Counted from the first letter of the stretch, positions 1 to 8,741 are shown. The stretch is DNA of 10,033 nucleotides from Larix sibirica (GCA_004151065.3 NWUY0303949707.1:1-10033), one strand, 5' to 3'. Made by a program: numbers and translations. Notes: generated from the letters alone by a model not told the origin.

Positions 1-690
1 CACCTATCGGTGTTTACCAGCCACTTTACTTGTGACTGCGCTAGTTTAGAATTTTGGGTGGACTTGCATCTATGCTTTTCTTAGATTGCAGTTAGTTACA
101 GACAACCAGTTTAACTAAAAGAACTCGAGAATAAGATAACTTATTAGTGACACTTAACTTGCAACTTATCAATATTCATCTAATACGAATTAAGTAGATC
201 GGCTAATTATAAATATAAATATGCTTCAAAATTTATAAATATATTTTTAAAAAATAAAACATGAACTAAATGATTAACTATGTAATACAATATTAATTAA
301 ATTGTAAAAGCTAACCATGTAATACAATATTAAATTAAATTGTAAAAGCACTCCAACTTAAAAAATAACCATAAATAGCCATTTTTGAACTTTCCATGTG
401 TACACACTATCTCTAACCTCAAAAAATCCAAAACCCATAGATTCAGGAAAAAGGAAGTGCACTTCTCACCATGACAGGATAAGTGCACACTACTCTTCAA
501 TGCCCAACTCTAATTACTGAGAGACTGTTCAAAAAGAGTCGGATTAAAAAAAGGTAACCAATTGCACCTCTTTCCGGCCACTTTCCTAAACCACTGATTC
601 CACACTGGAAGCATTCCCTGCTCACATATCTCAACTGCATTGATTTTTTAAGTCTGAACAAATTTGTGGTGTCAAAAAAATCCTAATGAA
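1..690. other. AT-rich intergenic DNA, no gene seen
   Basis: No open frame of convincing composition and no RNA gene was recognised here. The sequence is AT-rich with short A and T runs. The only clear structure is the tandem duplication at 275-349, listed separately. It may be spacer or the flank of a gene outside the window. Confidence 0.5.
275..349. repeat. 37/38-bp tandem duplication
   Basis: Two adjacent copies are seen, 275-311 (37 bp) and 312-349 (38 bp). Each starts TAACYATGTAATACAATATT and ends TTGTAAAAGC. They differ by one T/C substitution and one extra A in the second copy. The near identity suggests a recent local duplication. No function is implied. Confidence 0.85.
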
Positions 691-1345
691 ATGAATTATG
701 AAGGTAAAGTTATGTGCCAGAAAGGTGCATTTTGTTGCATAGTTTTCTGAGTGGAAAAAACTTTGCCAGCGCCTCCCTCCCTGATTGACAGGACAGTAAT
801 GAATACAAAGTGCTCGCGCCTTTAATTAACCATTTTCCAAGCATCTCTTTCTCCATCGGCCTCCTTGGTCCCCCATTAAGATGCCTGTCCAGAGTGGGCC
901 TGTCTGTCATCAAGGACAAAGTTGGCCACTATACCAGAAGTGCCAGTGTGCGGTATCATCAAGGTAGGAATGCTTTGTGGAAGGTGGGTCAGAAGAGATG
1001 TTGAGATTCATTCTGTCCCTTAAGTGGCAAAGAGTGGATTACAGTCCATTTTAACCATGTAACAACGGTGAGGAACGTGCAATATTAGTTGTAGGGTTTT
1101 ATGAAAGACAGAGAAAGGCCCTACTCTCCTTGCCTCTACAGGACAGAGTCTGGACTCAACTAGCCTACTCCACCACATACTTGCTCGCTGATAAATATCA
1201 TGAAAATACTTGTAAGCACTACGCCATTCAGTTTCTGCAGCAAACCCAATTGTACAGCCCAACGGAAAGTTTAACAAGACAGCCGTGCAGAACAATGTCT
1301 TTTTCTTGCCTGTGCGGGCCTCCTGCAGGTCAGCCCAGCATGTGA
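691..1345. other. less AT-rich segment, no assignable gene
   Basis: This block is visibly richer in G and C than its flanks. Open frames of 60-90 codons exist on both strands, but none has a recognisable domain, and overlapping frames on opposite strands look equally good, which argues against coding. No tRNA, rRNA or known miRNA was recognised. It could be an untranslated exon, a non-coding RNA, an old element or a regulatory block. Confidence 0.3.
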
Positions 1346-1960
1346 TGACTGTACGTGTGTTAATTGGTCTGTGTACTGGAGAATCTAATTTCTAATATTA
1401 TATGTCCCACAAAGTCCCATCAAACAATAATATACCACCAAATATAAAAATCCATACAAAAATCACCATCAGCACCAAATATATGAAAGATGGACACACA
1501 AAGTGTGAAAAATGATCTCGTCATTCATTGTACGATGCAAGACTTTTTTAACAAATGATAGTTTGAGCCACCATTAAAGGGAGCTCGCCGATAATTCTTC
1601 TATGCTTTTTGTTTTCTATACACATATTTCAATACTGAAGGATTACAACTTGATCACGGCTAGTTGTTTGCTGACTGTAAGTAATACTAGTAGCAGCTAG
1701 CAGTAGTTCACTAGACTAGACAATAATTATTTCCTTAGGTTAAAATACGAAACACTTTCCTGTAAACTATACTTCTTTTTGTATCTTCTGAATTTTCTAT
1801 AGTTATATATGTAGACAAATTTCCTGGCTGCCTGCTCAGTTTGAAAATCCCTATTCAGTGGGTATGCGGATCTCGGTTGGAAAAAACAAAATATAAATCA
1901 GGCCCCAGGGCATGACCTTGATGCATCCCGGGGCACTGTGTAGTACATTATCTGTATCTT
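1346..1960. other. intergenic spacer downstream of the CCCH-RING gene
   Basis: This is AT-rich DNA without a supportable reading frame. It lies beyond the stop of the minus-strand gene and may hold the distal 3' UTR and termination region. A small imperfect hairpin sits at 1902-1934. Confidence 0.4.
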
Positions 1961-2072
1961 CATATAGGTGCAAGGGATTGAATTTGCACCATTTTCAAAT
2001 TGTTTTATATTTTAAGCCCGGTGCCATCTGAGAAATGGACCAAGTTGAGTATCATGATGTATATATGTATAA
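1961..2072 (-). other. probable 3' UTR of the CCCH-RING gene
   Basis: The stretch follows directly after the TAG stop (2075-2073). On the minus strand it contains an AATATAAA-type near-polyadenylation element around 2005-2013 in a U- and A-rich setting. Plant poly(A) signals are loose, so the 3' end is inferred and could lie further down. Confidence 0.4.
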
Positions 2073-2490
2073 CTACCACACATTTGGTGTGGGACTGGCT
2101 CTCTTCTCCATGTAATATTCATATTGTTGTGCTCTCCTCTCCGAAAGTTTAAAGAACTTGTTGCCCTTGTGTTGCACACAGATAGGGCACTCTTCAATAT
2201 TGGATAGTTTAATCACCTGCGCCAACCGAATTCACAGAAACAGCAACCTGAATCAATTGTATATATTATTTCCCAGAGAGAAAGAATTAATAAAGTAAAT
2301 GAATGCTTAGATTATCTGACCTTTGGCACACACTTCAAACAAAATAAGTGGCTACACTCTAACTGCTTCGGCTCCACAACGGCATCTGCATATAGATTTG
2401 CCAGCAAAAGTTTCAGTTTTTGTTGTCTTCCTTTGGACTACAGATAAATCCTTGAAATAGCAATGTAAAGAAATGAATATTCCAAGTACC
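2073..2490 (-). other. C-terminal RING-finger (C3HC4) coding exons
   Basis: Part of exon 7 plus exons 8 and 9 encode C-x2-C-x11-C-x1-H-x2-C-x2-C-x12-C-x2-C, a canonical C3HC4 RING spacing, within residues 698-737. The sequence around it reads [17 protein letters not shown] and EECPIC. The last exon adds a basic and tyrosine-rich tail ending PTPNVW. The RING is split by two introns of 104 nt each. C3HC4 RINGs usually bind an E2 enzyme; the residue after the second cysteine is Leu702 and the position after the seventh is Pro735, both as in many active RINGs. Activity is inferred. Confidence 0.85.
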
Positions 2491-5400
2491 CAGGCACATG
2501 GAGCAAGTAAGTTCCTTATCGATAACAGATGCTGATAATTCTTGTGTTAAAGCTCTGGGAATAATGGGCATGTTCCCCATTGTTTTCTCTGAAGTATATG
2601 ATAACGTTTTAGTCCCATTAAGATTTGAAAATGGGCTCTCTGGAAGGTTATGTCCATAGCTGCTGCAAGGAAAGAAATTCAGAGATCATTTCCTTCCTAG
2701 AATAATAATAAAAAAATGTAGCTTCTATTCAACTACATCTAGGAACTCATGAGGGTAAGCCTATTTTCTGCGTAAAATCTTTGTCATCATGTTCTTTATT
2801 TCACAAAACTACAGTCTGTAGATCATGGTCTCTACCTTTCCTGGTCATCATTGTCCTCGTGCTTGGGCTCGTCTTCATTATTCTCCAATACCTCAAGCAG
2901 ATACCCAAAATGATCGGTAGAAGGAAAATTGTTGAGATCTGCACAACAGGATGAATGAAACTTAAAAACGAAATGGCAGTCGCTAGAAAACATGCCTTGA
3001 TTAAGTGGGTATCCTAGCTACCTTCTGATGCCTTGGATTCTTCTTCAGATTGTGCGAATCCATTAGTAAATCTGTTCTCGAGAGGATGAGAAACAAGAGG
3101 CGTTGATACAGCAAATGAAATGTGGCTCTCAGCTGCAAGATGCACCCTTTGTCGATCTGCTAAGTGTAACTCAGCAATCCGTTTTCTTTCGAATTCAATT
3201 GCTTGATCTTGCTCCTCGATGTGTCTTCTGATAGCGTCAGAATTATCCATGACACTGGGAGCTGCAAACACAATCAAAGTTGTTGGATCATCAGCCCAAC
3301 ACCCAATTTAGCCCTTACTCAAATCCTAAGCCCAGCAAAAATTTCTCCATATATTATAAGTTTTCCCATCATCGAATCCTTGTTTATAAAAAAAGCATTT
3401 CGTCAATTATTATCAGAATCCATACAACTTATAAATGCAATGGAAGTTGGCTTTATACACAAACATACGAACCCAGGTGCATATGATCGTAGTCCTGAGC
3501 ATCAAAACTATTGAAAGGCGCATATTTTGAGTACTGCTCGCCTCTGTCAGGATTCTTTCTATTTCCACAGAAGTTCGGCAAGAAATTTGTCTCAGTATTA
3601 ATGCACTATAAAATCCAGTTAGAAAACAATCAAATAAAATCAACCAATCATGCAATGCTATTACCTATCTCCAAGCTTGCCTTTCTCACGGTATGGTTTA
3701 ACAAGTACACGCGCACCACAAACATAGTGAGGATTTCCTTTTGCCAAAACTATCTTCACAGTTTCTGGATATGTGAAGGTTACAAATCCAAACATGCGCT
3801 TCTGTTGGTAAGGTATCCTCACGTCGTGCACAGGACCGTAAGCCCTGAGGATAATCCAAAAAACACAATGGCTCTTCAATTTTGATTATAAGAGATTTCG
3901 TATGGAAACATGTGCTATCTACTAGTATTGTAAAACCATACCTGAAGTAATTAGAAACATCCTCCTCAGTGAAAGTACTTTCAGCGGGGAATGTCAAGTA
4001 TATTTGCCGAGAACCCGAGTTCACTCCACCTAAGTCATCTACTCCACTTTTGTATGCCATAAACTTGTGTGCATCCTCTGCTAAAACCAGCGCGTGCTGA
4101 CCATGAGGCCTGCAAAAGCTATGAAGAATGGTAAGATATAGATTGTTTTTTTTAAAGAAATAGTTCTGATGATAAAATTTATGTTGCTGAGTTTTGTTGA
4201 GTTTGTGGTTCTTTGAAGAGTGTATTTATGTCTTCAAAGTCACCCAAAACTTGTACTTGGCCTGAGTTTATCTATGTGACCAAAACTTACACCTGGCCTC
4301 ATGCAAGCATGATCACAGCTGCTACACCACTCTCATGGGCCTAAATTGAAATTTTAAAAGACTGAAATGATGGGCAGGATTTATGGTAAGCAAATACCTA
4401 TCAATGAGGGTGACAGTGTTCTTCAAGCGTGCTAATAGTTTGGTGAGACTGTAACCAGCTTTACCATGTCTTTGGCTCTCAGTCAAATACCCTTCGGCCT
4501 GAAGTGTCTTGCCATACTTTTCATAGTAGAGTTGAGGCAGTGAAGCAATAGAAACAGGCGCTCTCTTGCCTCTCAGAAGCTCCTGTAACTCGGACTCCAA
4601 TCTCTCCAATGACCCACCTTGAAAAGCTTCGTCAGAGTTGCGGGATCCAGTAGGGCTACCACTCAATGATAGAGGCAGTGTATTCTCTTGCCTCGCGTAT
4701 CCATGCAGAAACCTGCAATTACTGCCATGCTTGCAGTAACCACGAGCAAAATACATGCAAGGCTTCCAAGATGGTGCTGGAGAGGACTCGGAAACATCCG
4801 GAGCAATGGTGGATGGAGCTAGATTGAGATTGTCACCGTTAACAGAAGCTATGGAGTTAAAATGATCCATACCCAATTTGTTACCGTTCACATAACCGAC
4901 CATCTGATCTGGGAATATATAATCGATAGCAGGGTACATGTTGTGAGGATTCAATGAATCGTTGAAGAAAGAAAGCTGATCTCTGAGCTGATAATCATCT
5001 CTGAGAGTAAGCTGTTCGTGGCTGTAATTTGGGAGCTTTTCATAAGATATTGTAGCTGGAGGTGCCTGCTGCAGTTTCTCACTGGAGGACATGTGAAGTG
5101 GTAAGGAATTGGGCCTATAATTGATATAGACATTGTTGTGATCTTCCATGCGCAACTGGTCATGAGGCTGCAACGATAATGTGGGTAACGAAAATGATAA
5201 GGGCTTTTCTTGCTGTTGCTGAAGATGAGACGATCCCCCCCAGTAAACTGTTGGGCGATTTATAGACACCAAACCTGGAGAAGGAAACGCCGGCCTGGAT
5301 GAGAAATTGTTGTTAACCTGTGAGATATGAAGAGGTAGATGCGAATTATAGGCAGTCGGTATAATGAGGCCAAGTTCCTTCTTTGCCTTTGATATTAAGG

Positions 5401-5554
5401 ACTGGAATAGGGCGTCCGAGCTACACGCTAGCCGAATGATTTCCTGATCTCCATTGTCTTGCAAAAGCAAATACCCCATGATCTTGGACACATTTTCCGG
5501 CTCTAAGCTCTGAATCCGCCCGAAAACAATCCGTGTAGCATCAAACACGTCCAT
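2073..5554 (-). CDS. CCCH zinc finger / OST-HTH / RRM / RING protein, 9 coding exons, 771 aa
   Basis: Probable cytoplasmic RNA-binding protein with a C-terminal RING, hence a candidate RNA-directed E3 ubiquitin ligase (inferred). The hand-assembled exons are 5554-4398, 4109-3942, 3844-3665, 3558-3473, 3261-3022, 2938-2836, 2662-2490, 2385-2321 and 2216-2073. All introns are GT-AG, 83-288 nt, and every phase agrees. Residues 1-63 ([20 protein letters not shown]) match the N-terminus of the Arabidopsis C3H22/46/53/55 type. Residues 64-260 are low-complexity. The CCCH finger is C266, C274, C280, H284. An OST-HTH (LOTUS) type domain spans about 315-400. The RRM spans about 420-496, with RNP2 QIYLTF (421-426) and RNP1 RMFGFVTF (458-465). 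A charged helix spans about 545-575 and LPESPF is at 651-656. The RING is C698, C701, C713, H715, C718, C721, C734, C737. I start at 5554 because MDVF is the family start; the acceptor AG is at 5573-5572. The family assignment is firm; the RING tail is odd for it. Confidence 0.9.
2386..2489 (-). other. intron 7, with in-frame stop if retained
   Basis: The donor is CTGG|GTACTT and the acceptor ATATGCAG. If the intron is kept, the frame continues for 25 codons to a TGA at 2415-2413, giving a 727-residue product that keeps CCCH, OST-HTH and RRM but has only the first two RING cysteines. The donor is weaker than consensus, so retention is plausible but not shown. Confidence 0.6.
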
Positions 5555-5571
5555 TTTATTGTCAATCTGAC
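5555..5571 (-). other. end of 5' leader (or coding) exon before MDVF
   Basis: Seventeen bases separate the acceptor from the ATG. The acceptor reads GTTTTGCAG|GTCAG on the minus strand, with AG at 5573-5572. A methionine further upstream at 5647 is in the same open frame but lies on the intron side of this acceptor, so it is not used in the model. The 17 bases are stop-free in frame and would encode QIDNK after a split glycine if an upstream coding exon is used. Confidence 0.7.
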
Positions 5572-6442
5572 CTGCAAAACACCATGATACAAAACAAAAT
5601 GATTGATTCACCCATACCAGATCTACATCACAGCCTCGATAATACATAATATTTTGAAAAAATAAGGCCGAATCTTAGGCCAATGAAATATACCGACTAA
5701 TTTAGAATCCCCATAGCCTTTCAATTGTTTTTTTTACCTCGAGAGAATCACTGGCATTCCTATAACTAGAGCACGAGTTTCACAGCACCACTGTCAGTCT
5801 GACAGCTTTGAATCATAACAACGGAAGAATTCTATATATATGTGCCAAGGATTTTTCAACTCTCTGTACTATCCTATCTAGACACACAACATTTTTCAGA
5901 AAGAAAAACCGACTCAGTCCAGTGCCTGGGCGCTGATGTTCAGTGCAGATCTCTATGACGGCTTCAAACCAGCAGTACTGCAGAAGAAACAGATCTGAGC
6001 TCTGCAACAGCAGAAAATTACTTTCTCATAACTAAAAAACGATTCGGTTGTTGGGAATCCACAATTGCATATCATCATGGCAAACACCTTTCAGATCTAG
6101 TGCCAAAATCACTCCTCTAGCACTTCTAAATCATCCCCAAATTGCTTTAATCTGAGGTCAAGTATTACTATTGCCCTAATATACTGTGCACTAGAGCGTT
6201 TCAATAATCTCAAACGCATACGGTACAAATACCCAAATGGGTCACCTACTCGAATTCAATACCGACTGAGACTTGAGCATTATCGACACCTCATAATACT
6301 CAAAAAAACCCGCTGAGATTTAGTCTCAAAACGCCTAAAACGTAAACTCAAACTACACATTGTAATCATCTGAGCTATCATCCTCATCTTGAGAAATTGA
6401 AATTGAACTCACTCAACTACTATTGGTGGGAATAATCATCGT

Positions 6443-6476
6443 CATCTATCATCTCATCTCATCAGATCAGATCAGA
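6443..6476. repeat. short pentamer repeats
   Basis: Overlapping runs of ATCTC/CTCAT units pass into three AGATC/CAGAT units. This is a small microsatellite inside the probable leader intron. It may be polymorphic; no function is evident. Confidence 0.6.
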
Positions 6477-6597
6477 CAGGCCTCGTGGGGTTCTGTGGGG
6501 ACCCATGTCATGAAACCACAACACATGGGGGTATAAATTCCGTATACCAATGTAGAATCCGGTCCTTAGCTTCAATCAGAAAATTACAAATTACCCT

Positions 6598-6603
6598 CAC
6601 GTG
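6598..6603. promoter_or_regulatory. G-box CACGTG
   Basis: A perfect CACGTG palindrome, the core site for plant bZIP and bHLH factors, lies inside the probable leader intron, about 1 kb upstream of the main ATG on the minus strand. Whether it acts is unknown; a hexamer of this kind can occur by chance. Confidence 0.3.
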
Positions 6604-6952
6604 ATACCTACTTATTCTCATGCAACCAAAAACAAAACAAAACAGCCTATCCACCATTCCACAACTAAAACAATTAATCACAAAACCAAATCTTAAGAAC
6701 CCAAAGATTAAAATTCATTAAATCTGAGATTCTGAACCTTGATACTGATTTGATTTGTAAGAAAGGAGCCTTTAATGGACCAACCTAGCCTTGACATGAC
6801 ATCAAAAACAGTAAACCATCAAAGTAATAAAAATTACCATGCACTAATAGCTTTGCTTGCACAGAGACACCAGCAGCTTCTATCAATTTACAGCCTCCAG
6901 GGAAATGAAATGATCTACCATGCGGGGAGGAGAATCATATACACAGTAATCT

Positions 6953-6986
6953 GCTATGCTATGCTATGCTCCCCTCCCCTCCCCTT
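6953..6986. repeat. GCTAT and CCCCT pentamer repeats
   Basis: GCTAT is repeated three times plus GCT (6953-6970), followed at once by CCCCT three times (6971-6986). A microsatellite pair that is likely to vary in length. Confidence 0.75.
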
Positions 6987-7123
6987 ACAAACAACCCAAC
7001 ACCATCTATATCTAAATCGCCAGTATTGAAATTGTATTTCTCCATGAAATCACAACTGCTCCGCCTCCTCCACCGCCAATTTTATTTGAGGCAGGGAGTG
7101 TAAATTCTCCGTCTTTTACCCAC

Positions 7124-7214
7124 CTACAACGACCGCACCGCCATTAAACAACGCTTTCTGCTCCTCTTCCTTCTGCTCCGCATCGGCTCCTCCACCACCC
7201 AACATCAAATCCAT
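7124..7214 (-). other. candidate upstream coding exon (36-aa N-terminal extension)
   Basis: On the minus strand an ATG at 7214 follows immediately after an in-frame TAG. It opens 30 codons beginning MDLMLGGGGADAEQ and ending GGAVVV, then reaches GTAG|GTGGGT. Joining 7124 to 5571 keeps the frame through 17 bases into MDVF and adds 36 residues. The stretch is richer in G and C than its flanks and reads like coding sequence, with a glycine run and an E/Q/K run. It lies just downstream of a minus-strand TATA box. I know no family member with this extension, so it could equally be 5' UTR. Confidence 0.35.
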
Positions 7215-7270
7215 CTATCACTCACCTTTTTCCCCACAAATCCCGTGTGCCAGACTATTCTCATTATTAT

Positions 7271-7280
7271 TTTATATAAA
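7271..7280. promoter_or_regulatory. palindromic TATA box, possible two-way promoter
   Basis: TTTATATAAA is its own reverse complement. Read on the minus strand it predicts a start near 7245, just before the candidate exon. Read on the plus strand it predicts a start near 7305, followed by a leader-like, pyrimidine-rich stretch. It is the best core-promoter candidate for the CCCH-RING gene, but no start site is proven. Confidence 0.45.
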
Positions 7281-7302
7281 TGCCCGCTCAAGATCTTCCA
7301 TT

Positions 7303-7494
7303 CACCGTTCCCAATACACATGTAAACATATATATTGCCGCCATTGTTAGGCATCAACATTTCTGGAAAACCCTAATTTAAGCTGGGATCTCTCCGATCC
7401 TGTCATATTTTCCTTAAATTAGAAGACCGTTGTACGTTCAGCCCATATCGACAAACACGAGTTTGCAAATATTCTACCCGCTTCGTTCTATCCG
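7303..7494 (+). other. possible plus-strand 5' leader exon
   Basis: Downstream of the TATA box this stretch has leader-like features: pyrimidine-rich runs, a telo-box AAACCCTAA (7368-7376), a start-stop ATGTAA (7320-7325) and a good donor CCG|GTAAGC (GT at 7495). No plus-strand coding exon follows in the window. It could be the leader of a gene beyond the window, the remains of a lost gene, or an upstream transcript from a two-way promoter. Confidence 0.3.
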
Positions 7495-7499
7495 GTAAG

Positions 7500-7796
7500 C
7501 AATTCCTACTATGTGGATTCTTTTTAATAAATACGCACCTTGAAATCTTCAAAAGTATGTACCCAGCTTTAATGACGCTAGCACAGGTAATCCCATTTTG
7601 TGTTCAAATTTTAAAACAAATCTTTGAATTTGCGAGCTGATTTAACGGTGGTTCAAATATAGGTTCGCCTACTGCAATCCTGTTTTATTTTACGATTTTA
7701 TATTTAAAACACATATCCGCTCCTTAATCGATGTACGCAGCAAAAAGACAGATTTAATCTTTTAATTGTGTTTCTTCCTTGTGTCTTTGTATTTCA
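7500..7796. other. AT-rich DNA, no feature seen
   Basis: No open frame or structural RNA was recognised. If the plus-strand leader at 7303-7494 is real, this is the start of its intron. Confidence 0.3.
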
Positions 7797-8050
7797 TATT
7801 ATTTTTATTTTTTATTATATATTTGAAAGTATTAATTTATAAAAATATCCATTATTAATTATTAAAAACGTGTTTCGTCTAGGTTATCACATATTCTAAC
7901 TTTAAAATTAAATTATATAAAAATAATTTTTTTTTCAGCGAATAATATATTATTTTTATTTTTGTTATATATGTGAAAGTATAATTTTATAAAAGAAATT
8001 ACTTCTAGATAGGTTATCACAAATTTTAATTTTAAAATTAAATTATTATT
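7797..8050. repeat. diverged direct repeat, two copies of about 100-125 bp
   Basis: Copy 1 is about 7797-7920 and copy 2 about 7948-8050. Both begin TATTATTTTTATTTTT, continue with a TATAT..GAAAGTAT block, share AGGTTATCACA (7881 and 8011) and end TTTAAAATTAAATTAT. The copies differ by many substitutions and an indel of about 20 bp, so the duplication is old. Low complexity weakens the exact ends. Confidence 0.65.
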
Positions 8051-8078
8051 TATATAAGATTATCTCAAAGATTAATTT

Positions 8079-8295
8079 AATATTGAATAAATAATCGGTG
8101 AGATGTAAAAAAGTTGGTGGTGGGTGATTGTTAAGACATTCTTACGCTGAAAGGGCAGGGCGGAAAGGTCGTCAATTCCAAACCCGGTGGATACTAGGTC
8201 CAGGCCGATACTATCCCGGGTAATTTTGACAGGTGGTGAACCCTGCAAGTCAGGGGGTACTTCCACTTATCAACAAAAAAAAATATTGAATAAAT
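8079..8295 (+). mobile_element. SINE-like element with 14-bp target-site duplication
   Basis: A 14-bp direct repeat, AATATTGAATAAAT, occurs perfectly at 8079-8092 and 8282-8295. Between them lies a 189-bp insert (8093-8281), far richer in G and C than its flanks, ending in a run of nine A (about 8273-8281). A degenerate A-box-like stretch is near 8125-8136 and a degenerate B-box-like stretch near 8173-8184, about 40 bp apart as in tRNA-derived SINEs. It has no coding capacity. A-tail plus flanking duplication fits insertion by LINE-type target-primed reverse transcription. The family is not named from memory. Confidence 0.75.
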
Positions 8296-8429
8296 GAGTA
8301 TATAAAGTTAATATTTTTTAATTTTTCCAAGTTAAATAGGAATTATTCAAAATTATATCTTATTTAAGAATTTTGATTATAAAATTTTGATGTAAAAAGT
8401 TTTGACTTATTAAAATGATCTATTAAATT

Positions 8430-8572
8430 TTTAAAAACAAATATTAAATAAAAATAAAAATAAACTCATCTACAAATAAGTTTGTTAACTTATTAATTCA
8501 TTTCAATATTTAATAATAAAAATTATTCTAATTATCTATTTAAAAATTTCAAAAATAGATATTAAATAAATA
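8430..8572. repeat. AT-rich direct repeat, left copy
   Basis: This copy shares with 8742-8870 an ordered set of blocks: an AAATAAAAATAAAAATAA run, ACTTATTAATTC, TTTCAATATTTAATAATAAA (20 bp identical) and a trailing AAATAAATAC. The two copies lie about 310 bp apart and enclose the second SINE-like element. They may be a segmental duplication or the degraded ends of an older element. Confidence 0.65.
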
Positions 8573-8732
8573 CTCAAGTGGTAAAGATGAGAAGTTGTAA
8601 TTCGTTGTAAACAGAAAGTCACTTGTTCAAATCCCCCCAATCTGGCCGTGTACCATGGTTCGGGCCCTGTGATGCACCTAAGGATAAAGCAGTAGCGAGA
8701 TTGGATGTGTCATGCCACCTAATACAAAAAAA
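8573..8732 (+). mobile_element. second SINE-like element with intact A and B boxes
   Basis: The A box TGGTAAAGATG (8579-8589) fits TRGYNNANNNG and the B box GTTCAAATC (8625-8633) fits GWTCRANNC. They are 35 bp apart, as expected of an internal pol III promoter inherited from a tRNA. The body continues with moderate GC and ends in a seven-A tail (8726-8732). No clear target-site duplication was found, and the 5' end is set by the A box, so the boundaries are approximate. It is not a tRNA gene: no cloverleaf or acceptor stem is apparent. Confidence 0.65.
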
Positions 8733-8741
8733 TATTCTAGT

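Larger units (their letters stand above)
5572..7123 (-). other. probable long 5' leader intron (donor uncertain)
   Basis: The 3' end at 5572 is well supported by the GCAG acceptor. The 5' end is a choice between donors. GTAG|GTGGGT at 7124/7123 keeps an upstream frame open; AAAAAG|GTGAGT near 7227 is a better consensus match but leaves a very short leader. No convincing exon was seen inside. It contains pentamer repeats at 6443-6476 (CTCAT then CAGAT units) and 6953-6986 (GCTAT then CCCCT units), and a G-box CACGTG at 6598-6603. Long leader introns often boost expression in plants. Confidence 0.45.

Noticed and set aside
810-1345. Open frames of 64-91 codons on both strands between 710 and 1345.
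   Set aside because: They overlap on opposite strands with no preferred frame, no homology I recognise and no promoter or splice context.
1574-1594. A stretch with AAAGGGAGCTC resembling the core of miR159/miR319.
   Set aside because: Only about ten bases agree and I saw no matching arm for a hairpin, so chance is likelier.
3203-3885. Plus-strand open frames of 68-124 codons over exons 3-5.
   Set aside because: They run opposite to confirmed minus-strand exons and across their introns, with no domain and no initiation context.
4951-5163. A 70-codon open frame on the minus strand inside exon 1.
   Set aside because: It is a shadow in another frame of a well-supported coding exon.
5555-5647. 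In-frame methionine at 5647, 31 codons before MDVF, as the start of the CCCH-RING protein.
   Set aside because: A strong GCAG acceptor (AG at 5573-5572) lies between it and MDVF, and the family starts at MDVF. The upstream part reads as intron.
5813-6007. A 64-codon minus-strand open frame upstream of the CCCH gene.
   Set aside because: It has no family resemblance and no fitting splice sites; it is most likely chance within the intron.
6775-7029. An 84-codon plus-strand open frame.
   Set aside because: It runs through microsatellites and has a low-complexity product with no recognisable motif. It lies inside the probable leader intron.
8579-8660. A tRNA gene at the A and B boxes.
   Set aside because: The boxes fit, but no acceptor stem or anticodon arm can be built, and the sequence continues into an A-tailed body, which fits a SINE.
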